64,000 bases of DNA from Vescimonas fastidiosa (GTDB lineage Bacteria > Bacillota > Clostridia > Oscillospirales > Oscillospiraceae), in NCBI RefSeq assembly GCF_018326305.1, contig NZ_AP023416.1, positions 372,001 to 436,000 on the forward strand. The letters are read 5' to 3'. The notes under the pieces were generated by a model. It made no database searches and was not told the DNA's origin. It saw nothing but the letters and a program-made list of their open reading frames with translations. The first letter of the stretch is position 1, and every line of letters starts with the position of its first letter. The translations under genes were made by a program, and so were the position numbers. Positions 1-8,140 of the stretch are shown here, in pieces.

Positions 1-1
1 G

Positions 2-517
2 GAGGAGCCGGGTCATATCCAGGTGCGCAGCTTCCAGGGCAACTTCCTGGTGGTGGTCCGGGCCCTGGCCTACCTGCTGACTCTGGGCAAGGAGGGCATC
101 CCCGAGGCGGCGGAGAACGCCGTGCTCAATGCCAACTATCTCATGGCCAAGCTCCGGGGCACCTACACCCCCGCCTACGACCGGCTGTGTATGCATGAGT
201 TCGTGCTGGATCTCAGCGACCTGAAGAAGGAGACCGGCGTGTCCGCCCTGGATGTGGCCAAGTCCCTTATCGACGAGGGGATCCATCCGCCCACCATGTA
301 CTTCCCGCTGATCGTCCATGAGGCGCTGATGCTGGAGCCCACGGAGACCGAGGGCATCGAGACCCTGGACCATGCGGCGGAGGTACTGCGCAAGCTGTAT
401 CATAAGGCCTTTGAGGATGCAGCGTCCATGCACACCGCCCCCCACAATATGCCCATCGGCCGGCCCGACGAGGTTCAGGCGGCCCGCAAGCCCGTCCTGC
501 GCTGGAAAAACACATGA
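2..517 (+). CDS. gcvPB: Glycine dehydrogenase (decarboxylating) subunit 2, C-terminal part
   Basis: Open at the left edge, so only the last 171 residues are present. This is the PLP-binding P-protein subunit of the glycine cleavage system, which decarboxylates glycine and passes the aminomethyl group to lipoylated H-protein. The sequence RSFQGNFLVVVRALAYL near the window start, HPPTMYFPLIVHEALMLEPTE in the middle and a C-terminal HTAPHN segment are typical of the split (two-subunit) P-protein C-terminal domain. It lies 18 bp upstream of lpdA, the gene for the L-protein of the same complex, which supports the assignment and implies a gcv operon whose upstream genes are outside the window. Which residues carry PLP cannot be judged because the N-terminal part is missing. 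Confidence 0.9.
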   Translation, partial: EEPGHIQVRSFQGNFLVVVRALAYLLTLGKEGIPEAAENAVLNANYLMAKLRGTYTPAYDRLCMHEFVLDLSDLKKETGVSALDVAKSLIDEGIHPPTMYFPLIVHEALMLEPTETEGIETLDHAAEVLRKLYHKAFEDAASMHTAPHNMPIGRPDEVQAARKPVLRWKNT

Positions 518-535
518 TTCACAGGAGGGACTCCT

Positions 536-1918
536 ATGTCTGATTATCAACTGCTGGTCATCGGCGCAGGTCCCGGGGGCTATACCGCCGCCCTGCGCGC
601 CGCCAAGCTGGGGCTGCACACCGCCATTGTGGAGCGCCGGGAGGTGGGCGGCACCTGCCTGAATCGGGGCTGCATCCCCACCAAGACCCTGCTCCACGCC
701 TCCCAGGTCTACCACGACGCCGCAAACGGCGCGTCCGTGGGCGTCCACGGTGCTCTTTCCTACGACATGGGGGAGATGTTCGCCTTTAAGCGCAGCGTCA
801 GCGAGAAGCTCCGGGGCGGCATCCTCTCCCTGCTGAAGAGTGCGAAGGTGGATGTGCTTGAGGGTACGGCGCAGATCACCGCCCCCGGCCAGGTCAGTGT
901 CACCGGCGCTGACGGCACCCGGACGGCGTACACGGCGGAGCGCATTTTGGCCGCCACCGGCTCTGTGAATGTCCGCCCGCCCATCCCCGGCCTGGATCTG
1001 CCCGGGGTCATGACCTCCGACGAGCTGCTGGAGGGGACGGACACGCCCTATGCCTCCATCGTTATCATCGGCGGCGGCGTCATCGGCGTGGAATTTGCCA
1101 CCTTTTACAGTCACCTGGGCTGCCGGGTGACCCTGGTGGAGGGCATGGCCAATTTGCTGCCCCAGCTGGACCGGGAGCTGGGCCAAAATCTGGCGCAGAT
1201 TCTGAAAAAGCAGGGCGTGGAGGTGCTGACCTCCGCCATGGTCCGGTCCCTGGAGCAGACAGGGGAGGGCCTGTGCGTCCATCTGGAGCAAAAGGGCAAG
1301 GAGCTGACCGTCACCGGCGAAAAGGTCCTGTGTGCCATTGGCCGCCGTGCGTATTTCGAGGGCCTATTCGCCCCGGACCTGAACCCGGCGCTGAACGGCA
1401 AGCGCCTGCTGGTGGATGAGGACTACCGCACCAGCATTCCCGGCGTGTACGCCATCGGCGATGCCTCCGCCGCCGTGCAGCTGGCCCATGTGGCTGCGGC
1501 CCAGGGGACGGACTGCGTGGAGCGGATGTGCGGCGGCAAGGGCAGCACGGATCTGAATGTGATCCCCAGCTGCATTTACAGCGCCCCGGAGATCGCCGTG
1601 GTGGGTCTCACCGAGGCCGAGGCCAAGGAGCAGGGCATCCCCGCCGTGTCCGGCAAATGCACCCTGTTCAGCAACGCTCGCACCATCATTGAGGATCCGG
1701 GCCGGTGCTTCATGAAGCTGGTGGCCCGCAGCGATACCCGGGAGATCATCGGTGCGCAGCTCATGTGTCAGCACGCTAGCGACATGATTTCCCAGCTCAG
1801 CACCGCCATGGTGAATCACCTGACGGCCCGGCAGCTTCTCTCCGTTATGCGGCCCCACCCCTCCTTTGAGGAGGCCCTGAGCGAGGCCGTGGAAAATCTG
1901 ACCGCCAAGCTGGCATAA
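536..1918 (+). CDS. lpdA: Dihydrolipoyl dehydrogenase
   Basis: FAD disulfide oxidoreductase that reoxidises dihydrolipoyl groups; here probably the L-protein of glycine cleavage. The 460-residue protein starts with a Rossmann GxGxxG at residues 10-15, has the redox-active cysteine pair GGTCLNRGC (C41, C46), a second NAD-binding GGGVIG near residue 180, and ends with the HPSFEEALSEA dimer-interface segment carrying the His-Glu pair that completes the active site. No N-terminal lipoyl domain is fused. AGGAGG lies just before the ATG. The gene follows gcvPB closely and is followed by a strong terminator, so it probably closes the gcv operon. A role with another 2-oxoacid complex is possible because an E2-like gene lies 5 kb away, but that protein lacks its catalytic His. 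Confidence 0.95.
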   Translation: MSDYQLLVIGAGPGGYTAALRAAKLGLHTAIVERREVGGTCLNRGCIPTKTLLHASQVYHDAANGASVGVHGALSYDMGEMFAFKRSVSEKLRGGILSLLKSAKVDVLEGTAQITAPGQVSVTGADGTRTAYTAERILAATGSVNVRPPIPGLDLPGVMTSDELLEGTDTPYASIVIIGGGVIGVEFATFYSHLGCRVTLVEGMANLLPQLDRELGQNLAQILKKQGVEVLTSAMVRSLEQTGEGLCVHLEQKGKELTVTGEKVLCAIGRRAYFEGLFAPDLNPALNGKRLLVDEDYRTSIPGVYAIGDASAAVQLAHVAAAQGTDCVERMCGGKGSTDLNVIPSCIYSAPEIAVVGLTEAEAKEQGIPAVSGKCTLFSNARTIIEDPGRCFMKLVARSDTREIIGAQLMCQHASDMISQLSTAMVNHLTARQLLSVMRPHPSFEEALSEAVENLTAKLA

Positions 1919-1923
1919 ATCGC

Positions 1924-1962
1924 AGCAGGCAGGGAAGCGGATGGCTTCTCTGCCTGCTTTTT
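1924..1962 (+). terminator. Rho-independent terminator after lpdA
   Basis: A 15-bp stem (one G-U pair) with a five-base loop is followed by TTTTT. It begins six bases after the lpdA stop and ends 12 bases before the next start codon, so the downstream cyclo-ligase must depend on readthrough or a promoter hidden upstream. Its SD-like TGAGG immediately follows the T-tract. Confidence 0.8.
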
Positions 1963-1973
1963 GAGGTACTTTT

Positions 1974-2549
1974 ATGGAGACGATACAGCAGCAAAAGGCC
2001 GCCCTGCGCCGCCGGCTGGCGGCCCGGGAGCAGGCCATGACCCAGCGGGAAAGGGAGCTCTCCGACCGGGCCATTATCTACCATGTGACCCGGACGGAGG
2101 AGTACCGCCGGGCCCGCACGGTGTTCGCCTTTGTGGGCTGTGGCCGGGAGATCGGCACCCGGGCCCTGCTGGAGCGGATTTTGTCCGAGGGCAAGGAGCT
2201 GTGCGTGCCCCTGTGTACCGGCCCGGGGCGCATGGAGTGCCGCCGGGTGCAGGATCTGTCCGTGCTGCGCCCCGGCTCTTACGGCATTCCGGAGCCGCCC
2301 CCGGAGGCCCCGGCGGCGGTGCCGGAGGACATTGACCTGGCCATTGTCCCCTGTGTGGGCGCGGCGGCGGATGGCCGGCGTTTGGGCCGGGGCGGCGGCT
2401 ACTATGACCGCTTTCTGGCCCGGTATACCGGCTCCGCCCTGCTGCTGTGCCGGGAAAGGCTCCTGTGCCCGGACATTCCCCGGGAGACCCACGACATCTG
2501 CGTTCCCGCCGTGATTACGGAAAAGGGGCGGCTCTGGGCCGCCGAATAA
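1974..2549 (+). CDS. 5-formyltetrahydrofolate cyclo-ligase
   Basis: Converts 5-formyl-THF to 5,10-methenyl-THF using ATP, keeping folate available for one-carbon metabolism. The 191-residue length is normal for the family. The N-terminal basic helix (METIQQQKAALRRRL) and the C-terminal nucleotide-binding GRGGGYYDRFLARY are diagnostic. It sits right behind gcvPB-lpdA; 5-formyl-THF is a known by-product that inhibits serine hydroxymethyltransferase and related folate enzymes, so linkage to glycine cleavage makes metabolic sense (inference). A terminator lies on each side, making it either a single-gene unit or an attenuated last gene of the gcv operon. Confidence 0.93.
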   Translation: METIQQQKAALRRRLAAREQAMTQRERELSDRAIIYHVTRTEEYRRARTVFAFVGCGREIGTRALLERILSEGKELCVPLCTGPGRMECRRVQDLSVLRPGSYGIPEPPPEAPAAVPEDIDLAIVPCVGAAADGRRLGRGGGYYDRFLARYTGSALLLCRERLLCPDIPRETHDICVPAVITEKGRLWAAE

Positions 2550-2555
2550 GACACC

Positions 2556-2587
2556 AAAGCCGCACCGGACTGCACCGGTGCGGCTTT
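2556..2587 (+). terminator. Terminator after cyclo-ligase gene
   Basis: Perfect 13-bp inverted repeat (AAAGCCGCACCGG / CCGGTGCGGCTTT) around a six-base loop, six bases past the stop codon. The T-run is short (TTTG), so efficiency is uncertain. The following A+T-rich stretch to 2877 has a second small hairpin (AAAATTCTC/GAGAATTTT near 2765-2789) and a possible weak promoter (TTGACG at 2798), but no gene. Confidence 0.7.
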
Positions 2588-2877
2588 GTGCTCTATTAAT
2601 GACATTATGTAAACACTGTCTTTCCAGTGATCACACCGGTGCGGTATCTGAGGGCGTCTCGTCCGTATGTATCGTTTTTCACAAAGATGCTCTTAATAAC
2701 GCTATTATAATCCGTTCACCCCTGAACGAAGCAAGCATTTTTTCAAATTTTTCAGAAAAAAAGAAAAAATTCTCTTCGTGGAGAATTTTCTCGTATTTTG
2801 ACGCAAGCTGTGATAGAATTGCATAAACGAAAGGCTCCGGGGGCGCTCCCTGCCGCCGGGGCGGAAAGGAGAATAGA

Positions 2878-3297
2878 ATGGAGTACAAAAGATTTGGCAG
2901 CACAGTGGTGGCCCGGATCGACCGGGGCGAGGAGGTTTTAAGCGCCCTGAAGGACATCGCACTCCGGGAGAATATCAAGCTGGCCGCCGTCAGCGCCCTG
3001 GGCGCTACGGATGACTTTACCGTAGGCGTTTTCAATGTGCGGCAGAAGCAGTACCACGCCAACCGCTTTCAGGGCGCCTATGAGATCGTGTCCCTGACGG
3101 GCACCGTCACCACCAAGGACGGCGAGTTCTATGCCCATCTGCATATGTGCGCCGGAAACGAGCAGGGGCAGGCCTTCGGCGGGCATCTGAACCGGGCCGT
3201 TATCAGCGCCACCTGCGAAATGGTCATTCAGATCATCGACGGCACCGTGGAGCGCCGCTTCAGCGAGGATGTGGGGCTGAATCTCTTTCGGTTTTGA
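2878..3297 (+). CDS. PPC-domain (DUF296) protein
   Basis: A 139-residue single-domain protein of the plant-and-prokaryote-conserved (PPC/DUF296) family, which forms trimers and in bacteria is often called a DNA-binding protein. The family signature HLHMCAG followed by FGGHLN (about residues 85-105) is present, including the three histidines that coordinate metal in solved bacterial members. There is no AT-hook as in plant relatives, so DNA binding is not shown by the sequence. GGAAAGGAG lies upstream of the ATG. It is flanked by non-coding DNA and appears monocistronic. Precise function unknown. Confidence 0.85.
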   Translation: MEYKRFGSTVVARIDRGEEVLSALKDIALRENIKLAAVSALGATDDFTVGVFNVRQKQYHANRFQGAYEIVSLTGTVTTKDGEFYAHLHMCAGNEQGQAFGGHLNRAVISATCEMVIQIIDGTVERRFSEDVGLNLFRF

Positions 3298-3330
3298 CCG
3301 CCTGCCGGGGAGGATTTTTCAGGTATACTG

Positions 3331-3359
3331 TTGACTTTTTGCCCGCAAAATGATATGGT
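3331..3359 (+). promoter_or_regulatory. Candidate sigma-A promoter for the O-antigen-ligase-like gene
   Basis: TTGACT at 3331-3336 and TATGGT at 3354-3359 with 17-bp spacing, in a 126-bp intergenic region. A GC hairpin (GGGCCC/GGGCCC, about 3401-3418) lies between it and the start codon, without a T-tract. Confidence 0.5.
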
Positions 3360-3423
3360 AAAATGGCTTTCCAAGCGGATGCGATACCTTATTTAATACG
3401 GGCCCCGCTGCGGGCCCCTGAAA

Positions 3424-4812
3424 GTGAGAATTCACTGCTTTATGACGCAATCGACTTCCGGCTCCTTTTGGGGCCGCGTAACGGAGAAAACTGAATATTT
3501 TTGGAATACGAATCTCTATTTTGCCCTGATGCTGGCGGTGACCGCTGTGTCCATGCTGACGCAGAATGTGGTCCCCTCCACGGTGGCGCTGGCGGTGCTG
3601 TGCGCCTGGATGCTGGTATTCTGCCGGGATATTTTGGCGGCGGCGCTGCCGTTTTTGCTGATATTCCTGCTGTCCACCCTGCAATATAATGATCTGTCCG
3701 TTTTCCTGCCCTGCGCGCCTCTGGCGGCGCTGGTCATCGGCGGGCTGATCGTGCATCTTGTGCGGTGGAAAAAGCCCGCGGTGGCCGGGCGCAGCATTCG
3801 GAGCCTGCTGGCGGTATCCGTGGCCACGCTGCTGGGGGGCGTGGGCTTTATCCCTGCCTCGCAGTATTTTTCTCCCCTGTCCGTTTACTACACCCTGGGC
3901 CTGGGCCTGGGTCTTTTGGCCGTGTATCTGCTGCTGCGTGCCGAGCTGGAGCTGCCCCGCAGCTACGATCTGCTCTACCGCCTGATGCAGCTGCTCTACA
4001 CCATCGGCCTTGCCATGGTGCTGGCGGTGGGGAGCTACTACCTGCACCACTGGGCGGAGTTTTCCCAGTGCTGGGAGCTGCCCGGCATCTCCTACCGCAA
4101 CTTTGCCGCCACCATTTTGGTCTCCACCCTGCCGGCGGTGTTTTACATGGCCGGGCGGAGCCGGCGCCATTTGTTCACGGTGCTGCTGTGGTGCGCGGCC
4201 ATGTTCTTCTCCGGCAGCCGCAGCGCCCTGCTTTTCGGCGCGGTGATGGTGCTGCTGGGCTTTGTGTACCTGGTGAAGCGGAACTATCTGCCCCTGTGGT
4301 CTTTTTTTGTCATTGTGGCGTCCGTAACGGTGATCATGGCCCTGTTCGGCTCCCAAATCTATGATATGTTTTTCGGTGCCCGGGGCGACCCGGATCACTT
4401 CATCAGCCCCACGGAGGAGCGTTGGCTGCTGCTGGATCGGGGCTTTGCGGACTTCTTCAACCATCCGCTCTTGGGCATCGGTCTGGGCAACCAGAAGAAT
4501 ATCGACCTTTTCGCCGGGGTGCCTGGGAGCATGGTGTTTTACCACAACGCCGTTTTGCAGGTCTTGGGCAGCATGGGCATCGTGGGCGTAGCGGCCTACA
4601 CCCTGCTGCTGGGAGATCGGCTGCGGCTGCTGCTCCACGACCGGGAGGCCTGCTACATGGCGGGCATGTACTACCTGGGAATGCTGATGGTGTCCATGAC
4701 GAATCCGGGGCTGTTCTGCCCCCTGCCCAATGCCGCGCTGACGGTGCTTGTGTTCACCGTGCTGGAAAAGTGCGTGGACGGCCCTGCCGCCGCACTGCAT
4801 CGGCGAAAATGA
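3424..4812 (+). CDS. O-antigen ligase/polymerase-like membrane protein (Wzy_C)
   Basis: A 462-residue polytopic membrane protein, about ten or more hydrophobic segments, with the SGSRSALLFG segment near residues 260-270 that marks the Wzy_C / O-antigen ligase superfamily, followed by the large loop typical of these enzymes (about residues 315-390, containing WLLLDRGFADFFNHPLLGIGLGN with the final GxGxGN-like turn and a conserved HN pair). Such proteins polymerise or transfer undecaprenol-linked glycans outside the membrane. In a Gram-positive cell it could polymerise an exopolysaccharide or teichoic-like polymer. The PglC/PglD/Wzz-like genes at 8-10 kb may supply its substrate (inference). 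The start is uncertain: an internal ATG at 3442 is also possible. Confidence 0.75.
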   Translation: MRIHCFMTQSTSGSFWGRVTEKTEYFWNTNLYFALMLAVTAVSMLTQNVVPSTVALAVLCAWMLVFCRDILAAALPFLLIFLLSTLQYNDLSVFLPCAPLAALVIGGLIVHLVRWKKPAVAGRSIRSLLAVSVATLLGGVGFIPASQYFSPLSVYYTLGLGLGLLAVYLLLRAELELPRSYDLLYRLMQLLYTIGLAMVLAVGSYYLHHWAEFSQCWELPGISYRNFAATILVSTLPAVFYMAGRSRRHLFTVLLWCAAMFFSGSRSALLFGAVMVLLGFVYLVKRNYLPLWSFFVIVASVTVIMALFGSQIYDMFFGARGDPDHFISPTEERWLLLDRGFADFFNHPLLGIGLGNQKNIDLFAGVPGSMVFYHNAVLQVLGSMGIVGVAAYTLLLGDRLRLLLHDREACYMAGMYYLGMLMVSMTNPGLFCPLPNAALTVLVFTVLEKCVDGPAAALHRRK

Positions 4813-4819
4813 CAGTCAC

Positions 4820-4847
4820 CGCGCAGAAGCATCCCGCTGGGGGTGCT
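4820..4847 (+). repeat. First copy of a 28-bp direct repeat (terminator half) flanking element A1
   Basis: Identical over 28 bp to 5041-5068. The second copy continues into TTTTTCTGC and completes a long terminator hairpin whose stem includes GCAGAA...TTCTGC. The first copy is cut off after the stem by the inserted element, so the terminator of the upstream gene now lies beyond the insertion. Confidence 0.85.
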
Positions 4848-5040
4848 GAGACTGTCGAAAAACCCTCCGGGTTTTTCCGACAAAAGGCTTGCAGTCTGCT
4901 GCGCGCATAATTTTGAGCCCATGGCTCAAAATTCCACACTGGCAGCCTGAGAGGTATTTTCTCTCACGCACATGTCGCGAGAGAAAATGATTTTATTTCT
5001 TTGCCGCCTGCGGGCGGCAAACTCTGCGAGGCTTTTTTGA
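4848..5040 (+). repeat. Family A hairpin element, copy A1 (full length)
   Basis: About 193 bp made of consecutive hairpins: a left-end stem (TGTCGAAAAACC...GACA), a conserved GCAGTCTGCTGCGCGCATAATTTT block, a short variable stem (GAGCCCATGGCTC), a conserved block ending GGCAGCCTGAGAGG, a stem beginning TTTTCTCTC, and a variable GC stem (GCCGCCTGCGGGCGGC) before CTCTGCGAGGCTTTTTT. No open frame of note. The same architecture occurs at 26925-27125, 43953-44139 and 51106-51283. Confidence 0.85.
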
Positions 5041-5075
5041 CGCGCAGAAGCATCCCGCTGGGGGTGCTTTTTCTG
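5041..5075 (+). terminator. Second direct-repeat copy with intact terminator
   Basis: The repeat copy at 5041-5068 plus TTTTTCTGC forms a complete stem-loop with a T-run. It is the displaced terminator of the gene ending at 4812, and lies only about 30 bp before the DMT exporter start. Confidence 0.6.
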
Positions 5076-5103
5076 CTTGCCAAGGAAAGGGGTATCGGAT
5101 TTC

Positions 5104-5982
5104 ATGAATAAAATTTCCCAGCGTACCAAGGGCATTGTCTGCATTCTCTTTGCAGCCTTTGGTTTCTCCATGATGACGGTGTTCGTCCGCCTGGCCGGAG
5201 ATGTACCCACGGCGGAGAAGGCTTTTTTCCGCAACTTTGTAGCCCTGCTGCTGGTGAGCGCGCTGCTGGCCGTGAAGCGAGTGCCTCTGAAGCCCCGGCC
5301 GGGGGACTGGCCGCTTTTGGCCGGCCGTGCCGTTTTCGGCACCATCGGCATGCTGCTGAATTTTTACGCCGTGGACCGTCTGGTGCTGGCGGATGCCAAT
5401 ATGCTCAATAAGCTCTCGCCCTTTTTCGCCATTATTTTCTCCGTTTTTCTGCTGAAGGAGCGGCCCACCGCCGTGCAGATCGCGGGAGTATTCACGGCCC
5501 TGCTGGGCAGCGCTCTCATCATTAAGCCCGGCTTTGAGGGGGCGCCCTTCGTGCCGTCTATGGCGGGCTTCATCAGCGGCGCGACGGCGGGCCTGGCCTA
5601 CACCTTTGTGCGCAAGCTGGGCACCCGAGGGGAAAACAGCCTGCGTATCGTGTTCTACTTCTCACTCTTTTCCACGCTGCTGACCCTGCCGTTTTTTATG
5701 CTCAGCCCCGTGCGCCTTACCGACCACCAGCTGCTGATGCTGCTTTTGTGCGGCGCCTCCGCCTGCATCGGTCAGTTCGGCATCACCTGCGCTTACCTCT
5801 GCGCCCCGGCCAAGGAAATAAGCGTCTATGACTACTCGCAGATCCTCTTTGCCGCCGCCCTGGGTTATATCTTCTTCCGCCAGGTGCCCGATGGCTGGAG
5901 CGTGGTGGGCTATGTGCTTATCTGCGGCGCGGGCGTTGGAATGTTCCTGTATAACCGCCATCGGGACCGGATGGGACACTGA
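5104..5982 (+). CDS. DMT-superfamily (EamA) transporter
   Basis: A 292-residue membrane protein with ten predicted helices in two EamA repeats, typical of drug/metabolite exporters (RhaT/YdcZ type). The start at ATG 5104 is chosen because AAGGAAAGGGG precedes it at suitable distance; a TTG 27 bp upstream would begin inside the terminator. Residues such as FRNFVALLLVSALL in the first repeat and YDYSQILFAAALGYIFF in the second match the family pattern. Substrate unknown. It is followed after 22 bp by the glycerate kinase gene, so the two are probably co-transcribed; export of an organic acid or amino acid is conceivable but not shown. Confidence 0.85.
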   Translation: MNKISQRTKGIVCILFAAFGFSMMTVFVRLAGDVPTAEKAFFRNFVALLLVSALLAVKRVPLKPRPGDWPLLAGRAVFGTIGMLLNFYAVDRLVLADANMLNKLSPFFAIIFSVFLLKERPTAVQIAGVFTALLGSALIIKPGFEGAPFVPSMAGFISGATAGLAYTFVRKLGTRGENSLRIVFYFSLFSTLLTLPFFMLSPVRLTDHQLLMLLLCGASACIGQFGITCAYLCAPAKEISVYDYSQILFAAALGYIFFRQVPDGWSVVGYVLICGAGVGMFLYNRHRDRMGH

Positions 5983-6004
5983 AATTTTTGCGGGAGGGAG
6001 TATT

Positions 6005-7147
6005 ATGCGCAAATATGTGGTCATCCCCGACTCCTTCAAGGGCTGCCTGTCCTCGGGGGAGATCTGCGGCATTATTGCCCGGGAAATACGCTGTCGGGAC
6101 CCGGAGGCCCGGGTGTACACCCTCCCGGTGGCTGACGGCGGCGAGGGTACGGTGGATGCCTTCCTTGGGGCTCTGGGCGGCGAAAAAATAGCCGTGCCCT
6201 GCCGGGACCCCTATGGCCGCCCCCTTACGGCCCACTACGGGCTTTTCCCGGATGGGAAAACCGCCGTCATCGAGATGGCCGCCGCCGCGGGACTGCCTCT
6301 GGTGGGGGAGGACCGCCGTGTGGCCGATGCCACCACCTACGGCGTAGGCCAGCTCATAGCCCATGCCTTCAAGCGCGGCGCGGAGCGCATTATTCTGGGC
6401 CTGGGCGGCAGCGCTACCAACGATGGCGGCTGCGGTGCGGCGGCGGCCTTGGGCGTAGAATTTTTGGACGCGGAGGGCAAGGCCTTTGTGCCCGTAGGCG
6501 GGACCCTCCGCCGCATTGCCCACATCCGCACGGATGGCCTTTTGCCTGCTCTGAGGCAGGCGGAGGTTATCGCCATGTGCGACATTGATAACCCCCTTTG
6601 CGGCGAGAGTGGTGCGGCAGCGGTATTCGCCCCCCAAAAGGGCGCGGACGCGGCCACCGTCCGTATGCTGGATGAGGGCCTGGCGCACCTGGCCGCCGTT
6701 ATCGAAAAGGACCTGGGCCGCTCCCTGCTCACTCTCCCCGGAGGCGGCGCGGCAGGCGGCTTCGGCGCAGGCAGTGTGGCCTTTTTGGGTGCCCGGCTGC
6801 AAATGGGCATCGAGGCCGTTCTGGACCTGACGGATTTTGACCGCCTGGCCGCAGATGCCTATCTGGTCATCACCGGGGAGGGCCGGCTGGATAGCCAGAG
6901 CCTTCGGGGCAAGGTGGTCGTGGGTGTGGCCCGCCGGGCCCGGGCCCTGGGCGTGCCTGTGGTGGCTCTGGTGGGCTCCAGTGAGACGGATATTGCCGCC
7001 GCCTACGATGCAGGGGTCACGGCCGTTTTCCCCATCAATCCCGCGCCCACTACCCTAAGCGAAGCTCTGGCCCATGCCCGGACGCACCTGGCCTTTACGG
7101 CGGAGAATGTGCTGCGCTTTGCCCGGTGCCTGGAAGAAAATCGGTAA
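6005..7147 (+). CDS. glxK: Glycerate 2-kinase
   Basis: Phosphorylates D-glycerate to 2-phosphoglycerate, feeding serine/glyoxylate-derived carbon into glycolysis (GlxK/GarK family, PF02595 type). The protein is 380 residues, the family length. Signature segments are IPDSFKGCLSS at the N-terminus, VADGGEGTVDAF near residue 40, GLGGSATNDGG near 135 and TGEGRLDSQSLRGK near 290. The ATG at 6005 follows GGGAGGGAG. Proximity to glycine-cleavage genes hints at a serine/glycine/glycerate branch, though the kinase is in a different transcription unit. Confidence 0.93.
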   Translation: MRKYVVIPDSFKGCLSSGEICGIIAREIRCRDPEARVYTLPVADGGEGTVDAFLGALGGEKIAVPCRDPYGRPLTAHYGLFPDGKTAVIEMAAAAGLPLVGEDRRVADATTYGVGQLIAHAFKRGAERIILGLGGSATNDGGCGAAAALGVEFLDAEGKAFVPVGGTLRRIAHIRTDGLLPALRQAEVIAMCDIDNPLCGESGAAAVFAPQKGADAATVRMLDEGLAHLAAVIEKDLGRSLLTLPGGGAAGGFGAGSVAFLGARLQMGIEAVLDLTDFDRLAADAYLVITGEGRLDSQSLRGKVVVGVARRARALGVPVVALVGSSETDIAAAYDAGVTAVFPINPAPTTLSEALAHARTHLAFTAENVLRFARCLEENR

Positions 7148-7154
7148 AAGCCGC

Positions 7155-7183
7155 TTGCCATGGCTGCATTTTCACGATATACT
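7155..7183 (+). promoter_or_regulatory. Candidate sigma-A promoter for the E2-like gene
   Basis: TTGCCA at 7155-7160 and TATACT at 7178-7183, spacing 17 bp, 31 bp before the start codon, with AAAGGGGG as the ribosome-binding site. Confidence 0.65.
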
Positions 7184-7214
7184 GAGATTTATAATATGGA
7201 AAGGGGGACTTCCC

Positions 7215-8048
7215 ATGCGTCCCGACGGAACCCGCGTAAAAGACCTGCCGCCTCTGGTGGCGGCCATTCCCTATATCATGCCCAAGCGCTATGACGCCTG
7301 GAACACCATCACGGAGAATATCGACGAGGAGGTCATCAAGGCTTTCATCCGCGACCAACGCCGCGCCGGTGTGCGCCTGAACCACATGAGCGTCATCATC
7401 GCCGCTTACTACAAGGCCACCCTGGAAAATCCGAAGCTAAACTATTTCGTGATGAACCGTAAGATTTATAAGCGCAATCACTTCTGCGTGTCCTTTGTCA
7501 TCATGAAAAGACTGCCCGACGGTTCTCCCAGCGAGACCACGCTGAAGATTTACCTGGAGCCGGAGGACACGGTGTTTACCGTGAATAAGAAAATAAAGTC
7601 CGCCATCGAGGCCAACCGGGATACGGCCCAGAGCAACAGTACTGACCGTTTTGCCCGGTTCATGTTCTCCGTGCCGGGGCTTCCGGGCTTTGTGGTGGGC
7701 CTGGCCTATTTCCTGGATAAGCATGGTCTGCTGCCCCGGAAGATCATCGACCTCTCTCCCTTCCACACCAGCCTCTTTATTACCAACCTGGCCTCCATCA
7801 AGACCAGCTACATCCACCACCACTGCTATGAGTTCGGCACCACCAGCATCTTTGTGTGCATGGGTAAGCCCGTGCCTAATTATATGGCCGGAGACCTGAG
7901 CCGGAAGATGATGCCCCTGGGCATTGTCATGGACGAGCGTATCTGTACCGGCTACGAATACGCCGCCTTCTGCCACGATTTTCGCCGCATCCTCCGGGAC
8001 CCCGAGGTGCTGACCCTGCCCTTCAGCACCCCGCAGGGGGAGAAATAA
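7215..8048 (+). CDS. Stand-alone E2-type acyltransferase-fold protein lacking the catalytic His
   Basis: A 277-residue protein matching the catalytic domain of 2-oxoacid dehydrogenase E2 / chloramphenicol acetyltransferase, with no lipoyl or peripheral-subunit-binding domain. The C-terminal stretch MPLGIVMDERICTG then YEYAAFCHDFRRILRDP lines up with the E2 active-site region, normally xDHRVxDGxxAA. Here the catalytic His is Glu and the Asp of the DG pair is Thr. Several other fold landmarks remain (LNHMSVIIAAYYKA, GTTSIFVCMGKP). Acyl transfer by the usual mechanism is therefore doubtful. It has its own promoter and terminator and is not beside E1 genes. A non-catalytic or altered-chemistry role is inferred; the function is unknown. 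Confidence 0.75.
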   Translation: MRPDGTRVKDLPPLVAAIPYIMPKRYDAWNTITENIDEEVIKAFIRDQRRAGVRLNHMSVIIAAYYKATLENPKLNYFVMNRKIYKRNHFCVSFVIMKRLPDGSPSETTLKIYLEPEDTVFTVNKKIKSAIEANRDTAQSNSTDRFARFMFSVPGLPGFVVGLAYFLDKHGLLPRKIIDLSPFHTSLFITNLASIKTSYIHHHCYEFGTTSIFVCMGKPVPNYMAGDLSRKMMPLGIVMDERICTGYEYAAFCHDFRRILRDPEVLTLPFSTPQGEK

Positions 8049-8052
8049 ACGC

Positions 8053-8081
8053 AAAAAACCACCGTCCCGAGGGACGGTGGT
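8053..8081 (-). terminator. Terminator, best oriented for the minus strand
   Basis: Perfect 11-bp stem (ACCACCGTCCC / GGGACGGTGGT). Read on the minus strand it is followed by six T, so it would end the glycan operon coming from the right. On the plus strand no T-run follows, but it lies ten bases after the E2-like stop and may act for both. Confidence 0.75.
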
Positions 8082-8107
8082 CAGCCTGTCAAAAAACTAC
8101 CCAACCG

Positions 8108-8140
8108 CCCCTATTTCTGCTATAATAGCGGAAATAGGGG
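8108..8140 (+). promoter_or_regulatory. Inverted repeat enclosing an extended -10 box
   Basis: A 10-bp perfect inverted repeat (CCCCTATTTC / GAAATAGGGG) whose loop is the extended -10 sequence TGCTATAAT, followed by TGTTTTCATGG and a 13-codon reading frame (8148-8189) ending in TAA. The same design occurs before truA at 32241-32282. Here no real gene follows on the plus strand, so this may be a remnant promoter or may drive a short RNA. Confidence 0.45.
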
